The notes under the pieces are model-generated. The model did not search any database. It saw nothing but the letters and a program-made list of their open reading frames with translations, and was not told the DNA's origin. Below, piece by piece: positions 34,639-43,487 of a DNA stretch of 64,000 nt. The DNA comes from a virus: positions 1 through 64,000 of IMG/VR virus record IMGVR_UViG_3300039106_000282; one strand, 5' to 3'. The position numbers were made by a program, and so were the translations under genes. The stretch's first letter is position 1. Every line of letters starts with the position of its first letter.

Positions 34639-36053
34639 GACACATTACCCGACACAACGCAAACTGTTGCACTAACAAATAGAATCGTAGCAATACCGCG
34701 AGTAGCTAATGTAATAGATGTTTTAACTGTATTTGCCCCTGCAATATAGGCTGTAGGCGCAGTAGTTGTAATGGTGATACTACCTGTCGTATTGTTAAAA
34801 ATAGAAATAGCATCGCCATTTGCAAACGTAGAAGTCGGTACGACAATAGAGCCACTTGTTCCAACCCCAACGTATTTACCAACATCTCCAGTAACTAACG
34901 TATATGCAGTAGTTTTATCTGAGCCTGTTTGCGGGATATTTTTATACCCGACTGCATTTGTTCCGTCAACCGTACAAGATGATAGCGTACCGCTAGAAGG
35001 TGTACCTAACGCACCGCCAGTTGAGTATTTACCATTAAACGTAGACCAGTCTGTTGGGCTTAATGCGCCTCTATTTGATGCACTTGCTGTTGGGATATTT
35101 AGCGTAATAACTGGTGTTGTTGTGCTGTTCGCAACTGTTGATGAAACATCTGTGCCCGTAGTCCCTAATGTTAAAGCCGCAACAGAAGTGACTGTACCAG
35201 CAGAAGTAGAAGGAGGTTGCCAACTAGGTGCCGCAGTACCATTAGACGTTAACACATAAGTGGCTGTTCCAGCAGCAAGCATGGCTGTTGTACCTGAAGC
35301 TGTTTGGTAAGGCAGTTGCCCTGCTCCGCCGCCTGCTAAGTTAGTTGCTGTAGTTGCCGTTAATGCATTACCTGTTGTACTTTGGTTAAGTGTTGGGAAA
35401 TCGCCAGCTACTGCAATTGTGAGTGCACCTGTACTTGTTGTACTTTTTAAAATACCCGTAGCAAGAGCTGATGTACCAGCACTAAAATCTGTACCTGACG
35501 TTGCTGCTGAAATAGCTGTACCGTTACCTTTTAAAACTCCAGAAATACTAGTAGTTAATGTAATTGCAGGGGTTGATGTAGGGTTAGCTACTGTGCCTGT
35601 AAATCCGTTTGCGCTGACAACGGATAGTGTTGTTACTGTACCACTAGAAGAGGGAGATACCGCTGTTACGAAATCAGACCCATTCCATACCACTAATGCA
35701 CTTTTATTAGTAGGGATACTAATACCCGTAGTAGATGCACCTTTAAGGACTACCGCTGCATCGGATTGGTTAACAACAAAGTATCCTTTACTTCTAGCAG
35801 GGGCAATAATATTACGTGATACACCCGGTGTTCCTGTAGCGATAAGGATAGCACAGCGTGCTTGGTTAGGTGCACCAGAGCCTGTGTCCGTTAAAGTCCA
35901 GTCCCCAGAAGTTACACTCGCTGTTGCCGTCCCTGCAATTGCATCGTCAAGTGATTGGGTAATACTATTATTTACGGTAGTTCCCCATGTTCCAGTAAGC
36001 TCACCTGGAACTGGAAGGGCTAAACCTAAAAGCGTGGTATAAGCTGTTGTCAT
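34635..36053 (-). CDS. tail fibre-type protein (472 aa)
   Basis: The N-terminus TTAYTTLLGLALPVPGELTGTWGTTVNNSITQSLDDAI is an anchor region seen in many phage fibre or collar proteins. The rest is Thr/Ser/Gly/Ala/Val beta-rich sequence with repeated GTVTSVA/GTVTTLS, NANGFTG and VKGSTT-like segments. A middle peptide NRGALSPTDWSTFNGKY is typical of phage fibres and marks a conserved repeat. The C-terminal sheet may be the receptor-binding end. The overlap with the propeller gene suggests they form one adhesion complex. Confidence 0.78.
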   Translation of the reverse strand: MTTAYTTLLGLALPVPGELTGTWGTTVNNSITQSLDDAIAGTATASVTSGDWTLTDTGSGAPNQARCAILIATGTPGVSRNIIAPARSKGYFVVNQSDAAVVLKGASTTGISIPTNKSALVVWNGSDFVTAVSPSSSGTVTTLSVVSANGFTGTVANPTSTPAITLTTSISGVLKGNGTAISAATSGTDFSAGTSALATGILKSTTSTGALTIAVAGDFPTLNQSTTGNALTATTATNLAGGGAGQLPYQTASGTTAMLAAGTATYVLTSNGTAAPSWQPPSTSAGTVTSVAALTLGTTGTDVSSTVANSTTTPVITLNIPTASASNRGALSPTDWSTFNGKYSTGGALGTPSSGTLSSCTVDGTNAVGYKNIPQTGSDKTTAYTLVTGDVGKYVGVGTSGSIVVPTSTFANGDAISIFNNTTGSITITTTAPTAYIAGANTVKTSITLATRGIATILFVSATVCVVSGNVS

Positions 36054-36057
36054 GTTT

Positions 36058-37602
36058 TTAACCTGATGTGTTAATTGGACCCCAATTAGGAGTTTGTGTT
36101 GTGCTTACTGCACCCCAGTTAGCGGTTTGTGTTGTAGATATATTACCCCAATTTGCCGTCTGTGTGTCGTCAATATTTTCCCAAAGTAAGCGTCCTACAA
36201 AGGTGCCTTCTGTTGCAATGAGCGTTTCAATAACAAACACATTAGATGTGCCATTTGGATAATAAGCATCTTGTGCATCACCTATGGCTGATACAGACAC
36301 ATTGTACGTACTTCCCGCTGCACTATAACCGTCATCAGCAACTAACGGAGAATCGATATACGCATATAAATACGCCGCTACAGCGTAGCTGTCAGCTAAC
36401 GTAACTGTCTCAGTAATATCTACAGATTTTGATACATCCCCAACCTCAGAAGCAAGTGCTGTTAATATCTCTTCGTACGCTGAAATATATTCTAAACTTA
36501 CTGTGTACGCATCTGTTGAAATTACGGTGTCTGACACTGTTGCGTAATACGTTGACCCTGCTACTATATATAAATCAGCAGAGGTAACACTTTCAAAGAA
36601 CGTAACATTATAGGTACTACCCGATGCACTATACGCATCAGTTGAGGTTAAAGTTTCAACTACATAACCCAGTATAGGCACTACGCCTATTGTGTAATCG
36701 TCAGAAGCGGTTGCGGTCTCAGTAATATCTAAGTAAGTATTTGAAGCAAACTCATATACATCATCAAGTGTACCGTATTCAACAACATTCACATCAAACG
36801 GTGTACCGTTATCAAACACATCAATTGCTGAAACACTTTCTGTAAGCGTTAGCTGAGTACCACTAATTGAGCTAAATGCGGTAATAACAGGCGCAGATTC
36901 TGTAATTAACCCAACTCGATTAAATGTATTAGTAAACTCGTCTGTAGGCGTTGCTGTCTCTACAACTGGCGCTGATTGCGTTAATGCACCTACACTGCTA
37001 TCGGTTGCTGTTAAGTCTTCTGGTTGGTCTGCGCGTGAGGTGCCTATAGAAGTAAATACATCATCTGTTGTTAAGGTCTCTTCTATATTACCAACATTAC
37101 CCGATATACCGTCAACAGTAGAAGATGCTGTAACAGTCTCAGACACATCCATTCTATTGATTGGAGTAGATCCGGCATAAGAATCATCCACTGTTACTGA
37201 TTCAGAAACAGACGCTCCGTATTCAATAAGTACATCAAAGCTATCACTTGCGGTAAGCGTTTCAATAAGGTCGACAACTTTGAACGTGCTAGGGACAATC
37301 GTAAGACCGGCAATCGGCGCAGCGGCAAATGGCGTAAACCCAAATAAACTTGCTACTTCATCAAAGGGCGTTTGGTATACATCAGAGGCAGTGACTGATT
37401 CAGATACTGAGACAACATAGTTAATACCGCCAGACAGACTATCTGACGCTGTTGCGCTTTCTGTTAAATAAGCGTGGTTGTCTAAGCCTATATACGCATC
37501 GGTAGCCGTTAGTGTTTCAGTGATACCAACTTCAACAATAATTGGACCACTATTGGGTAGCAGTGCAATCGGATACTCTGCAAAGGCTACTAACCCAAAC
37601 AT
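36058..37602 (-). CDS. repetitive beta-fibre protein (514 aa)
   Basis: About 20 degenerate copies, spaced about 20-24 residues apart, of E-[ST]-[LVA]-T-x-x-D-x-[YF], for example ETLTATDAY, ESVTASDVY and DTVISTDAY. The chain is very acidic with almost no Lys. It ends in a second, tight 11-residue repeat, three to four copies of xTTQTxNWGx. The repeat length and Thr-Asp pattern suggest a beta-solenoid or Ig-like stalk, possibly calcium-binding. It lies between the tail-fibre chaperone-like gene and the fibre at 34635. No family name is assigned. Confidence 0.72.
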   Translation of the reverse strand: MFGLVAFAEYPIALLPNSGPIIVEVGITETLTATDAYIGLDNHAYLTESATASDSLSGGINYVVSVSESVTASDVYQTPFDEVASLFGFTPFAAAPIAGLTIVPSTFKVVDLIETLTASDSFDVLIEYGASVSESVTVDDSYAGSTPINRMDVSETVTASSTVDGISGNVGNIEETLTTDDVFTSIGTSRADQPEDLTATDSSVGALTQSAPVVETATPTDEFTNTFNRVGLITESAPVITAFSSISGTQLTLTESVSAIDVFDNGTPFDVNVVEYGTLDDVYEFASNTYLDITETATASDDYTIGVVPILGYVVETLTSTDAYSASGSTYNVTFFESVTSADLYIVAGSTYYATVSDTVISTDAYTVSLEYISAYEEILTALASEVGDVSKSVDITETVTLADSYAVAAYLYAYIDSPLVADDGYSAAGSTYNVSVSAIGDAQDAYYPNGTSNVFVIETLIATEGTFVGRLLWENIDDTQTANWGNISTTQTANWGAVSTTQTPNWGPINTSG

Positions 37603-37606
37603 ACTT

Positions 37607-38041
37607 TTATGGTGCTACTGGAAAATCTACAGTGAAAGGAAACCCTGCTTGCAAGGTAATATCTCTAAGTGCTTGGCGATAAACTGCCCACACTGCTTTG
37701 TCTACAGGTGCATCAGCTACTTGTGTCCAGTCTGATTGTGTGAGTAGCATATTGCGTCTATAGCGTACTTCATTGGCTTTTTGAGTATTTTCAGCGTCAA
37801 GCTCAACTGGTGTTTTATTCTCAACAATTACGTCATACACTACGCTATTTTCAATATACGGCTCAACTGAGGTTAGTTTTTCTGTTTGTGAATGCACTTT
37901 GTCAGACTGTATCTGGTACGCATTGCGTTCCTGCGCCCACATTAAATCAAGACCTTCTGGTGGAAACGATACGTTAGGAAACACCTCTGTATGCTCACCG
38001 TGAGATAAGATTTGGTTATTTTCAATTATGGCTATTTTCAT
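37607..38041 (-). CDS. tail fibre assembly/chaperone-like protein
   Basis: The C-terminal part RYRRNMLLTQSDWTQVADAPVDKAVWAVYRQALRDIT is the recognisable core of phage tail-assembly chaperone domains (PF16778 type), usually encoded next to fibre genes. The N-terminus forms a small beta domain. It probably binds or folds the neighbouring fibre, or is attached to it. Confidence 0.82.
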   Translation of the reverse strand: MKIAIIENNQILSHGEHTEVFPNVSFPPEGLDLMWAQERNAYQIQSDKVHSQTEKLTSVEPYIENSVVYDVIVENKTPVELDAENTQKANEVRYRRNMLLTQSDWTQVADAPVDKAVWAVYRQALRDITLQAGFPFTVDFPVAP

Positions 38042-38050
38042 GTTTTTATC

Positions 38051-38710
38051 CTATGACGTTGGTAGTGGTGCTGTAGGCGGCGTAAACGTAGCCGTATATC
38101 TAGCGATACCTTTTGTTATTCGTAAGTCTTGAATACCACCATTAAAATACGCATCTCCGTTTCCACTATCCCCAATAAACATTTTTGTATTAGACCAATT
38201 TTGAGAGTTAGTAGCTGACGTATCCGCAACACCGTTTACAAAAAGACGATTGGTAGACCCAGAGCGAGTAACTGTTACATACGTCCACGCTCCAGCCGTT
38301 ATAGGTAAAGTGCCTAGAACAATATCAGCGGTTGCATAAGCCCTTAATTTAATTACATTCCCAATAACTAAGAAAACCATTGATGAAGCCGCATAGTCTT
38401 GCTGGGCAGTAATATACTTTTCACCGCTAGTATTGGTTATTTTAACCCATGCTTCGATAGTGAAATCTCCCGTACCCATCGCATACCCAGCATTTGTTCC
38501 AGCACTCATTCTGCTGGAGCCGTTAAATCCTAAAGAACTGGGTGAAAACTTATATGACGTTGTGTCTAATGTTACGCCACTATTCGTTATTGTTTTTTGA
38601 GGTGTTGAGTTATCCGATGTTAACTTAGAACCCGTCATCAAAAGTGTTACATAGCTGTAATAAGGGTCACCACCCCCTCCCATACTAGCAAACCTCGATA
38701 GCATACTCAT
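38051..38710 (-). CDS. LamG-like (concanavalin-type lectin) adhesin
   Basis: A Gly-rich start (SMGGGGDPYYSYVTLLM) leads into a laminin-G/lectin fold: SLGFNGSSRMSAG, GDFTIEAWVK, LPITAGAWTYVTVTRSGSTNRLFVNGVAD and FIGDSGNGDAYFNGGIQDLRITKGIARYT. The final YTATFTPPTAPLP is the usual end of this domain in phage proteins. It probably binds host or sugar surfaces. It overlaps the upstream fibre gene by ATGA. Confidence 0.86.
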   Translation of the reverse strand: MSMLSRFASMGGGGDPYYSYVTLLMTGSKLTSDNSTPQKTITNSGVTLDTTSYKFSPSSLGFNGSSRMSAGTNAGYAMGTGDFTIEAWVKITNTSGEKYITAQQDYAASSMVFLVIGNVIKLRAYATADIVLGTLPITAGAWTYVTVTRSGSTNRLFVNGVADTSATNSQNWSNTKMFIGDSGNGDAYFNGGIQDLRITKGIARYTATFTPPTAPLPTS

Positions 38711-39468
38711 CGCACAAACTTCCCATATATGGTTGTACCTGCATCACGAGTCCAAAGTAAGCACCAGTCTGTACCCGATGTTTGCAAAGTCACACCGTTA
38801 GATGAGAATGTTGTCGTTGTTGCGCCAGTAGAGGTAATCCAGTTAATCGTTGGCCATGTAATCGTACCTGCCGCACCTAAATTAACCCCTTCAATTAACA
38901 GCTCACCTAAGTTACCCGATGGCGGCCAGTTTGTAATTGAGAGTGTAGGACTGCTTGATGCCGTTGGTGCCCAGCGTTGCTGAGAGCCATTAGTATAATT
39001 TAAAGCCGCTGTGGTACTGCTGTTGTAATAAACCCAGCCAGTATCTTTATACATCGTTCGAGTCAGTAAATAGTCACCGCCCGTTAAGTCACCACCTAAT
39101 GTCATTGCACTTACTGTCGCAATGGTGGTTGTTCCTGTAAATGTAGGACTTGCAATAGGTACTGTTACTTGTGATGGAAGTGTCACAAATACATCTTTAA
39201 CCCCAGCAGTGAACGTAACCAAACTACCTGAGTTACTAGATGAATACACCGTTGTTCGCGCTAAGGTATTACCCGATGAGCTATAAGTGCCAAGACCTAC
39301 TTCCCAGTTAGGACCACCTTGATCTGCAATTGTATAGTATGTTGTATTACCATTACCAATAGCTGATGAGAAAGCTTGGCAGCCCGTAACCGCACCTGCT
39401 AATGTAACAGCTCCTGTACCAGTTGTGGTGGATGTCTCTCTAACTCTATCAGCTATTACTAAAGCCAT
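38707..39468 (-). CDS. tail fibre-type structural protein (253 aa)
   Basis: Begins IADRVRETSTTTGTGAVTLAGA, followed by TTYYTIADQGGPNWEVGLGTYSSSGNTLARTTV. This is a common N-terminal fibre or tail module in phages. The C-terminal half is beta-rich and ends in WCLLWTRDAGTTIYGKFVR. Probably a distal tail or adhesion subunit. Its DNA is adjacent to a small regulatory-size gene at 39470. Confidence 0.8.
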   Translation of the reverse strand: MALVIADRVRETSTTTGTGAVTLAGAVTGCQAFSSAIGNGNTTYYTIADQGGPNWEVGLGTYSSSGNTLARTTVYSSSNSGSLVTFTAGVKDVFVTLPSQVTVPIASPTFTGTTTIATVSAMTLGGDLTGGDYLLTRTMYKDTGWVYYNSSTTAALNYTNGSQQRWAPTASSSPTLSITNWPPSGNLGELLIEGVNLGAAGTITWPTINWITSTGATTTTFSSNGVTLQTSGTDWCLLWTRDAGTTIYGKFVR

Positions 39469-39469
39469 A

Positions 39470-39649
39470 CTATACCTCGACTAAATCGTCTTCTGAGAAC
39501 CAGCGTTCTTGCGATACTTTATTTGCGTCAGTCCAAGATACTAAATACTGAATGTCACCTTCTTGATTAACATTCAATGCACTAACTAAACCTTGTGGCA
39601 CAGGACTTACTACTTTAACTTCTTGACCTACTTTAAAACTTGCAGCCAT
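39470..39649 (-). CDS. small SH3-like protein (59 aa)
   Basis: An ATG at 39649 opens a 59-codon frame that ends just before the fibre gene start. The sequence FKVGQEVKVVSPVPQG...YLVSWTDANKVSQERWFSEDDLVEV looks like a small beta-barrel (SH3/KOW-like) fold, a type I have seen in small phage proteins with a WFSEDDLV-like end. It fits perfectly between flanking genes with an upstream AGGAGATTAT ribosome site. Confidence 0.72.
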   Translation of the reverse strand: MAASFKVGQEVKVVSPVPQGLVSALNVNQEGDIQYLVSWTDANKVSQERWFSEDDLVEV

Positions 39650-39658
39650 GATAATCTC

Positions 39659-40213
39659 CTAAACGCTTGCAGTGAATGTGACGAGTAGCGAGTCACCAGA
39701 AACAACACTACGGTTACCACCAGTAAAGCTACCTGCTGAATAAAGCACACCCGTTGTTGTAGCGCGTGTTTGAGTTTGGCACATTAAAGCACCAGCAATA
39801 GTGGCCGTGCCATTGATACTAAAGGTTGTTGAAGTAGATGAAAGTGAGCCAGCAGAAGCAGAACCCCACCCAACCGTAATACGATTAGTACCGGAGTATG
39901 CTGTACTTTCAGTCCAACCAGCGTGAATTGCTAAAGTATCACCCGCCGCATAAGTAGGTGACGTTGCACCATCAACAAGACCCATATACCAAGCCGCTGT
40001 CCAAGAGGTGCCTTTGAAATACTGAGTTAATAAGTCATTTTTACCTACCGTCACTACTAGATTTTCAATAGCGTCTACCCATTTAGTAGTACCATCTAAT
40101 CCTACGCAAACTACATCGTAGTGACCTTTAACTTTGATTTGTTCCTGCATATCACCAGCGCGAGCAATCTCAGCGCCACTAACGTCAACAGGATTGATTT
40201 TTTCTGATTGCAT
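39659..40213 (-). CDS. structural protein, beta-rich (184 aa)
   Basis: Contains HYDVVCVGLDGTTKWVDAIENLVVTVGKNDLLTQYFKGTSWTAAWYMGL, a pattern of uncharacterised phage tail or head proteins. The C-terminal half is Thr/Ser/Gly beta sheet with ITVGWGSASAG and ends in a hydrophobic strand. It sits between the two small structural genes at 39470 and 40223. No enzymatic motifs. Confidence 0.72.
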   Translation of the reverse strand: MQSEKINPVDVSGAEIARAGDMQEQIKVKGHYDVVCVGLDGTTKWVDAIENLVVTVGKNDLLTQYFKGTSWTAAWYMGLVDGATSPTYAAGDTLAIHAGWTESTAYSGTNRITVGWGSASAGSLSSTSTTFSINGTATIAGALMCQTQTRATTTGVLYSAGSFTGGNRSVVSGDSLLVTFTASV

Positions 40214-40222
40214 TATATACCC

Positions 40223-40639
40223 CTAATTAGAAGACCGGATGATGGCAGAAGTTGCCGTATTCGCCGGAAAGGTTATTGTAAAAGTTGAAGTCGTTGTTTT
40301 GTCGCTACCAAAGTCCAGTACAGCTACAGAGCGGTTAGCTTTAGAGCTATTATATATCAACGCGCCGCGTGTCGTGAAACTTGATGTAGGCCATGAGATA
40401 TTGTCAAAGCTAATGTATGCAGTCCCATCAGAGGCGTTTACTGTTGGGTTTACTAATGCTTTACCTGTCGCTGTATATCCAGTACCAGAAATCTCATCTA
40501 CAGCCGTATACTCAGTGGTGTTTTGATTAAGCGTAGCATTAGCTGTGTACAGAGCAATTTTAAACGTATCCGTAGTAAAGTTATGGATAGCCTCGTAAAG
40601 CTCTTCTTTAAAGCTGGTTGTTTGGCCTTGTACTATCAT
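40223..40639 (-). CDS. structural protein, beta-rich (138 aa)
   Basis: Has the pattern FKEELYEAIHNFTTDTFKIALYTANATLNQNTTEYT and GYTATGKALVNPTV, seen in conserved phage structural proteins encoded near the 39659-type gene. The chain is beta-rich and ends PANTATSAIIRSSN. It overlaps the upstream adaptor gene by ATGA. Confidence 0.75.
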   Translation of the reverse strand: MIVQGQTTSFKEELYEAIHNFTTDTFKIALYTANATLNQNTTEYTAVDEISGTGYTATGKALVNPTVNASDGTAYISFDNISWPTSSFTTRGALIYNSSKANRSVAVLDFGSDKTTTSTFTITFPANTATSAIIRSSN

Positions 40640-41289
40640 CTAACAGGTATCCTTGCTTGACCGTTACGGTATGCATCGCCTCTATCTTTACCCGTAGCGA
40701 GTGTATTGAGTAGGTTCATTGCTTCTTCGTAGCGTTGACGGTAATTAGTCATGATGTCTGCATCACCTTTTAAAAATGTATACGCCTCTAAAATAGATCC
40801 ATACAAAAGTGCAGAGTCGAAGTTTTCACCAAGCCATGTGTCTCCCGCATCTACAATAGACGGCGGGTAATAAAAGTAATGAAGCTCTGTCTCATACTGC
40901 ACATCAGGGGTAGGACCTAAAATAAAAGTTAACTCGTTAACATCGTCTGAGCGCGGACCAAATATCGCATAGTATTTAGGTGTGCCATAACTTGTTGGGC
41001 TTGGATACGCTTCACGAATAAAGTTAACATCCTTATTTAAAAGGTATGTATATTCACCTGATGTTGGGTCAATAACTGCAATAGAGTACGCTGATAAAAA
41101 ATCATTAGGGCATTGCAGGTATTTATTGTGTAGCGTAATCACGCCCGTGACGTTTTTACGTAGGTCTGGGAGCTGTATAGAATTGTAAATCCGCTGCTCT
41201 GCTTCTTTAGTAAAAAGCGCAAGTTGGTCTGAAGAGAACGAGTTCTCTACGTAATCCTGTATGGCTGTACAAAGCTCCAAATACGTCAT
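40636..41289 (-). CDS. head-tail adaptor / tail tube-A-like protein
   Basis: A 217-residue protein with YLELCTAIQDYVENSFSSDQLALFTKEAEQRIYN at the N-terminus and DSALLYGSILEAYTFLKGDADIMTNYRQRYEEAMNLLN near the C-terminus. The helical bundle with a beta insertion resembles podovirus gp11/tail-tubular-A-type adaptors that connect portal and nozzle. The assignment rests on this pattern and on position. It shares the helical plan of the protein at 41828, which could equally be the adaptor. Confidence 0.7.
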   Translation of the reverse strand: MTYLELCTAIQDYVENSFSSDQLALFTKEAEQRIYNSIQLPDLRKNVTGVITLHNKYLQCPNDFLSAYSIAVIDPTSGEYTYLLNKDVNFIREAYPSPTSYGTPKYYAIFGPRSDDVNELTFILGPTPDVQYETELHYFYYPPSIVDAGDTWLGENFDSALLYGSILEAYTFLKGDADIMTNYRQRYEEAMNLLNTLATGKDRGDAYRNGQARIPVR

Positions 41290-41291
41290 TG

Positions 41292-41429
41292 TTATGCCAT
41301 CGGTCCGCGTGCGATTTTGCCTTTCGTTGCAGCGCCATTACCACGAGTTTTAACACCAGACGTTTTAATGCCTGTTTGTGGGTAGCCTGCTACTTTAGGG
41401 GTAGGTTCTGTTTTAATTTTGCCTGACAT
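41292..41429 (-). CDS. small basic Gly/Lys protein (45 aa)
   Basis: A 45-codon frame filling the gap between two genes, with KTRGNGAATKGKIARGPMA at its end. The block RGxGAATKG recalls the RGDGxxTKGHTKGK motif of the 42627 and 43488 proteins. Strongly basic, no hydrophobic core; probably a small structural or DNA-contacting protein. Confidence 0.68.
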   Translation of the reverse strand: MSGKIKTEPTPKVAGYPQTGIKTSGVKTRGNGAATKGKIARGPMA

Positions 41430-41438
41430 AGTCGTTCT

Positions 41439-41825
41439 CTAAGTTGTGATTGAAACAGTGCCAACAGAAGTTTTGGCAACAAGGTAATTAGGTGTAAGTA
41501 CGGCATCAAACTGTGAAGCGCCACCAACTGGTGCCCAACCCCACTGAAATACACGACTTCCGTCTTCTGGGTATTGTAACGTATTTAAGCCCGATTGATA
41601 ATAACTTGTATCAGGGCGCGGGTTACGCAATGCCTGTGGGTCATACACAGGGTAAAGCCCAAGAAGTAACTGTGGGTGGTCAGGGTCCCAACACGAAGGG
41701 CAGACTAAGATATTAGTTACTTTAGTCTTAATCGTTAATTTCTTAAGGTCTTTTAACTGAAACCTTTGAGAGCACCTATCGCAAAATCCGTGGGCCCATT
41801 TACCTGAAGAGTATTTAACTGACAT
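41439..41825 (-). CDS. zinc-ribbon structural protein (128 aa)
   Basis: C15/C18 and C42/C45 (GFCDRCS and VCPSCW) form a clear zinc ribbon, followed by DPDHPQLLLGLYPVYDPQALRNPRPD. This pattern is one I associate with phage structural/head completion proteins. The C-terminal half is beta-rich and includes WGWAPVGGASQFDAVLTPN. It lies between the two adaptor-like genes. Confidence 0.8.
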   Translation of the reverse strand: MSVKYSSGKWAHGFCDRCSQRFQLKDLKKLTIKTKVTNILVCPSCWDPDHPQLLLGLYPVYDPQALRNPRPDTSYYQSGLNTLQYPEDGSRVFQWGWAPVGGASQFDAVLTPNYLVAKTSVGTVSITT

Positions 41826-41827
41826 AA

Positions 41828-42562
41828 CTAAACGTGCATAATCCGTGGAACAAACCGGTCACTTGCTTTCTCTCTGTCTTCTGACATGGCTAAGTCTAAT
41901 TGTTGCTCATAGTCACCTTTAAGCATTTGAATACGGTTAGGGTCTGTGCCAGCAATCTTCATACTAAGATAAAAAGCTAATCCTGCTACCATCGCGTTCA
42001 ATAAACGGAACGGGATATCTTGTGTGTTTACTCCATTGCCTGCATCTTGGATTCTGCGTAAGCGCCAGTAGATGAAATAATAATACGGAGATTCTGCTGT
42101 ACCTTGGTCTGGTGTAGGCCATATATTAATCTGTGGGTTTTTAGTAACCGTAGTTGCACCGTCAGGGTAAGTTGCTCCTGTACGGCGGTTTATCCATACT
42201 TGAATAGGTCTACCGTGTGCATTCTTATTAGGGATGGTAGAGTAAGTTGACTCAGAAATACGAGAAATATTAATGTCTACTTGGTTTTGCCCTGTGCCTG
42301 TACGCACTACATGGTCGAGTAAATCAATTGTATCTACAGGTAAGTCATAAGCAATTAGGTCGGGTACAAGCGGAATAACGCCTTGCTCAATCGTCCATAA
42401 ATTAATACCACGATTTGCCCATTCTATGGTTAGAAGGTTTAGAGAACGTCTAGCTGTGCGCATATCGTAACCGCTGCGAAGCTCTTGTCCGCAGCGCTCA
42501 AACGCCTCCTCTACGAGGTCACCTAAATCAAGGTTAAAGTTTGCTGTACCCGATGTAGTCAT
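41828..42562 (-). CDS. phage adaptor-like / tail protein (244 aa)
   Basis: The N-terminus LDLGDLVEEAFERCGQELRSGYDMRTARRSLNLLTIEWANRGINLWTIE is a helical pattern typical of phage head-tail adaptor proteins. The C-terminus is FRLLNAMVAGLAFYLSMKIAG followed by a Lys/Glu-rich helix. It is probably an adaptor, gatekeeper or tail-tube-type protein. One of this protein and the 40636 protein probably occupies the adaptor position next to the portal. Its start overlaps the stop of the 22-residue gene upstream. Confidence 0.75.
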   Translation of the reverse strand: MTTSGTANFNLDLGDLVEEAFERCGQELRSGYDMRTARRSLNLLTIEWANRGINLWTIEQGVIPLVPDLIAYDLPVDTIDLLDHVVRTGTGQNQVDINISRISESTYSTIPNKNAHGRPIQVWINRRTGATYPDGATTVTKNPQINIWPTPDQGTAESPYYYFIYWRLRRIQDAGNGVNTQDIPFRLLNAMVAGLAFYLSMKIAGTDPNRIQMLKGDYEQQLDLAMSEDREKASDRFVPRIMHV

Positions 42563-42630
42563 TATTTTTTACCTTTTCGTCCAGGGAGCTTTTTAGGGTT
42601 AACTGCCCCCATACCTCTGCAGGGTCTCAT
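42562..42630 (-). CDS. 22-residue basic phage peptide
   Basis: An ATG at 42630 overlaps the stop of the upstream gene (ATGA) and its stop overlaps the next start (TAATG), so it sits in the middle of a coupled chain. The peptide has the start MRPCRGMGAVNPKK and a basic GRKGKK end. I have seen similar CRGMGA-type peptides encoded at this position in other phages. Probably a real small gene, function unknown. Confidence 0.6.
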   Translation of the reverse strand: MRPCRGMGAVNPKKLPGRKGKK

Positions 42631-43478
42631 AGGTATTTACCCTTTGTATGACCTTTAGTTGCACAACCATCACCACGTTTAGAAGCCGATGTACGTGATA
42701 CATTACCACCCGATACAAACTTTCTAGCCGGTACTTTCTTAACAGGTTTAGGTGGACGTTTAGTCATGCCGCCTTTTTTCATGTTTTCCGTAGCTTCAGT
42801 TTTAGTACGAGCATTTTCATCTTCTGCAGATTTTTCTAACCCAGCTTTATTATACAAATCACCTGATTCATACTGACTACGCATACTCTCAATAGCTGCT
42901 CTAGCGCGATCACCTTCAGTAGGACCTTTAGGTTTTGAAACCACTGTAGTTTGTTTTTTAACTACTGCAACAGGTTCATCTTTTTTAGCAGGTTTAGAGG
43001 GTTCAGGTGTTTTTTGCGTACCATACATAGCCTCTCTATTTGCTGCACGGGATTTAACTGTGTCGGTAGAACTATCTTGGTCTTGTTTAAATGCACCACG
43101 TTTAACCATCTCTGCAGATTCTTTATTAGATAAAGATGCATCGCCTAATTCTGAAGGTTCTAATGCACCTGTAACAATTGGAAACGCTCTACCAGCCAAT
43201 CTTGCTGCTCTACCTACTGTTTTTCCAACATCAACACCAGACTTTCCAGCTTTTACAGCTAATTCAGATGTAGGGCGTTTAATAATATTATTACCGCTAG
43301 CAGTATCAACTTTAGGGGTGTTAACTTTAACTGGATAATTTCCCCCTGCTTCAGCTGTTTCTAAAGTACGGGTAATCTGTCTAGGTTTAGATTTAAGCTG
43401 TCTACTAGGCTCTTTGTCTTCTGGTGCTGCAGCTGCTACTGGGCTGCCCCCACCTCTAAAACGTTTTACTTTTGCCAT
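42627..43478 (-). CDS. disordered basic structural-block protein (283 aa)
   Basis: Very rich in Lys, Pro, Ala, Glu and Ser with no stable core: a Gly-rich start (FRGGGSPVAAAAPEDKEP), long charged linkers, and a C-terminus with KKGGMTKRPPKPVKK, KFVSGGNVSR and RGDGCATKGHTKGKYL. This last block is shared with the 43488 protein. It is probably a DNA- or scaffold-binding head protein. No domain is recognised. Confidence 0.68.
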   Translation of the reverse strand: MAKVKRFRGGGSPVAAAAPEDKEPSRQLKSKPRQITRTLETAEAGGNYPVKVNTPKVDTASGNNIIKRPTSELAVKAGKSGVDVGKTVGRAARLAGRAFPIVTGALEPSELGDASLSNKESAEMVKRGAFKQDQDSSTDTVKSRAANREAMYGTQKTPEPSKPAKKDEPVAVVKKQTTVVSKPKGPTEGDRARAAIESMRSQYESGDLYNKAGLEKSAEDENARTKTEATENMKKGGMTKRPPKPVKKVPARKFVSGGNVSRTSASKRGDGCATKGHTKGKYL

Positions 43479-43487
43479 GACAACCCC

